A stretch of 5,235 nucleotides of DNA from Gammaproteobacteria bacterium (GTDB lineage Bacteria; Pseudomonadota; Gammaproteobacteria; UBA6429): positions 1 to 5,235 of the forward strand of contig QIKU01000133.1 in the NCBI GenBank assembly GCA_003232015.1. Reading direction: 5' to 3'. The notes beneath the pieces are model-generated. The model was not told the DNA's origin, searched no databases, and saw only the letters and a program-made list of their open reading frames with translations. Both the position numbers and the translations under genes were made by a program. This document shows positions 5,153 to 5,235 of this stretch, in pieces (the first letter of the stretch is position 1; each line of letters begins with the position of its first letter).

Positions 5153-5235
5153 TGGACCCCGAAAATGAGACAGTAGCATAAGTGATAATCCTGATGTATT
5201 TTAACGTACGACAGGAGAAAGACAATGAGACGAAA
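5153..5235 (+). mobile_element. Left end of an insertion sequence, probably IS3 family (cut by window edge)
   Basis: From 5153 the sequence TGGACCCCGAAAATGAGACA has the look of an IS3-family terminal inverted repeat: it begins with TG, has the GACCCC run, and ends in GAGACAG. A 72-bp leader then ends in a strong ribosome binding site and an ATG reading MRR, the arrangement typical of orfA at the left end of these elements. A -10-like GATAAT lies at 5184-5189 with no matching -35, as in IS3 elements whose strong promoter forms only in the circular intermediate; this last point is inference. The right end and the target duplication lie outside the window. Confidence 0.55.
5225..5235 (+). CDS. 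Start of a putative transposase orfA (three codons visible)
   Basis: ATG AGA CGA AA gives Met-Arg-Arg and part of a fourth codon, with AGGAG (5213-5217) 7 nt upstream. A basic MRR(K) start is common in the helix-turn-helix OrfA protein of IS3-family elements. Its position 72 bp inside the putative IS end supports the call, but too little is visible to confirm it. Confidence 0.5.

Overview
The window looks like an accessory stretch of a Gram-negative, probably gammaproteobacterial, chromosome. The pointers are Sec signal peptides, a lipobox lipoprotein, a BamB/PQQ-type propeller protein, dispersed palindromic repeats in the intergenic DNA, and an IS3-like insertion sequence end. The genus cannot be told from the sequence. 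All genes seen lie on the + strand.

Layout. (1) From the left edge to 1160 runs the 3' part of a large surface protein. It has the tail of a cadherin/Ig-like repeat, one fibronectin type III domain, then an internalin-type leucine-rich repeat block coded by six tandem 66-bp units. (2) 1161-1518 is non-coding and holds a 10-bp-stem hairpin, a 63-bp imperfect palindrome of dispersed-repeat type, a short REP-like palindrome, and a candidate promoter or operator. (3) 1519-4357 is a compact three-gene unit whose products are all predicted to be exported: a small six-cysteine protein, a lipoprotein, and a 623-residue PQQ-repeat beta-propeller with an unrecognised C-terminal extension. (4) 4358-4517 contains a cluster of small hairpins. 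(5) 4518-4697 encodes a 59-residue small protein. (6) 4830-5099 is a small secreted-protein gene cut by an in-frame amber codon but otherwise intact. (7) From about 5153 to the right edge is what appears to be the left end of an IS3-family element, with the first codons of its orfA.

The most notable observation is a two-block motif, TTAGTCTTTT and CGTGTCTTTA separated by exactly 11 bp. It occurs identically, with unrelated spacers, upstream of the three-gene exported unit (1457-1487) and upstream of the amber-interrupted secreted-protein gene (4731-4761). Inside it, GTCTTT repeats directly at 21 bp, about two helical turns. This suggests that the two loci share a regulator or a non-standard promoter. 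The inferred picture is a small set of co-regulated envelope or secreted proteins of unknown function next to a repeat-rich adhesin-like gene. No catalytic system, CRISPR array, tRNA or rRNA is visible.
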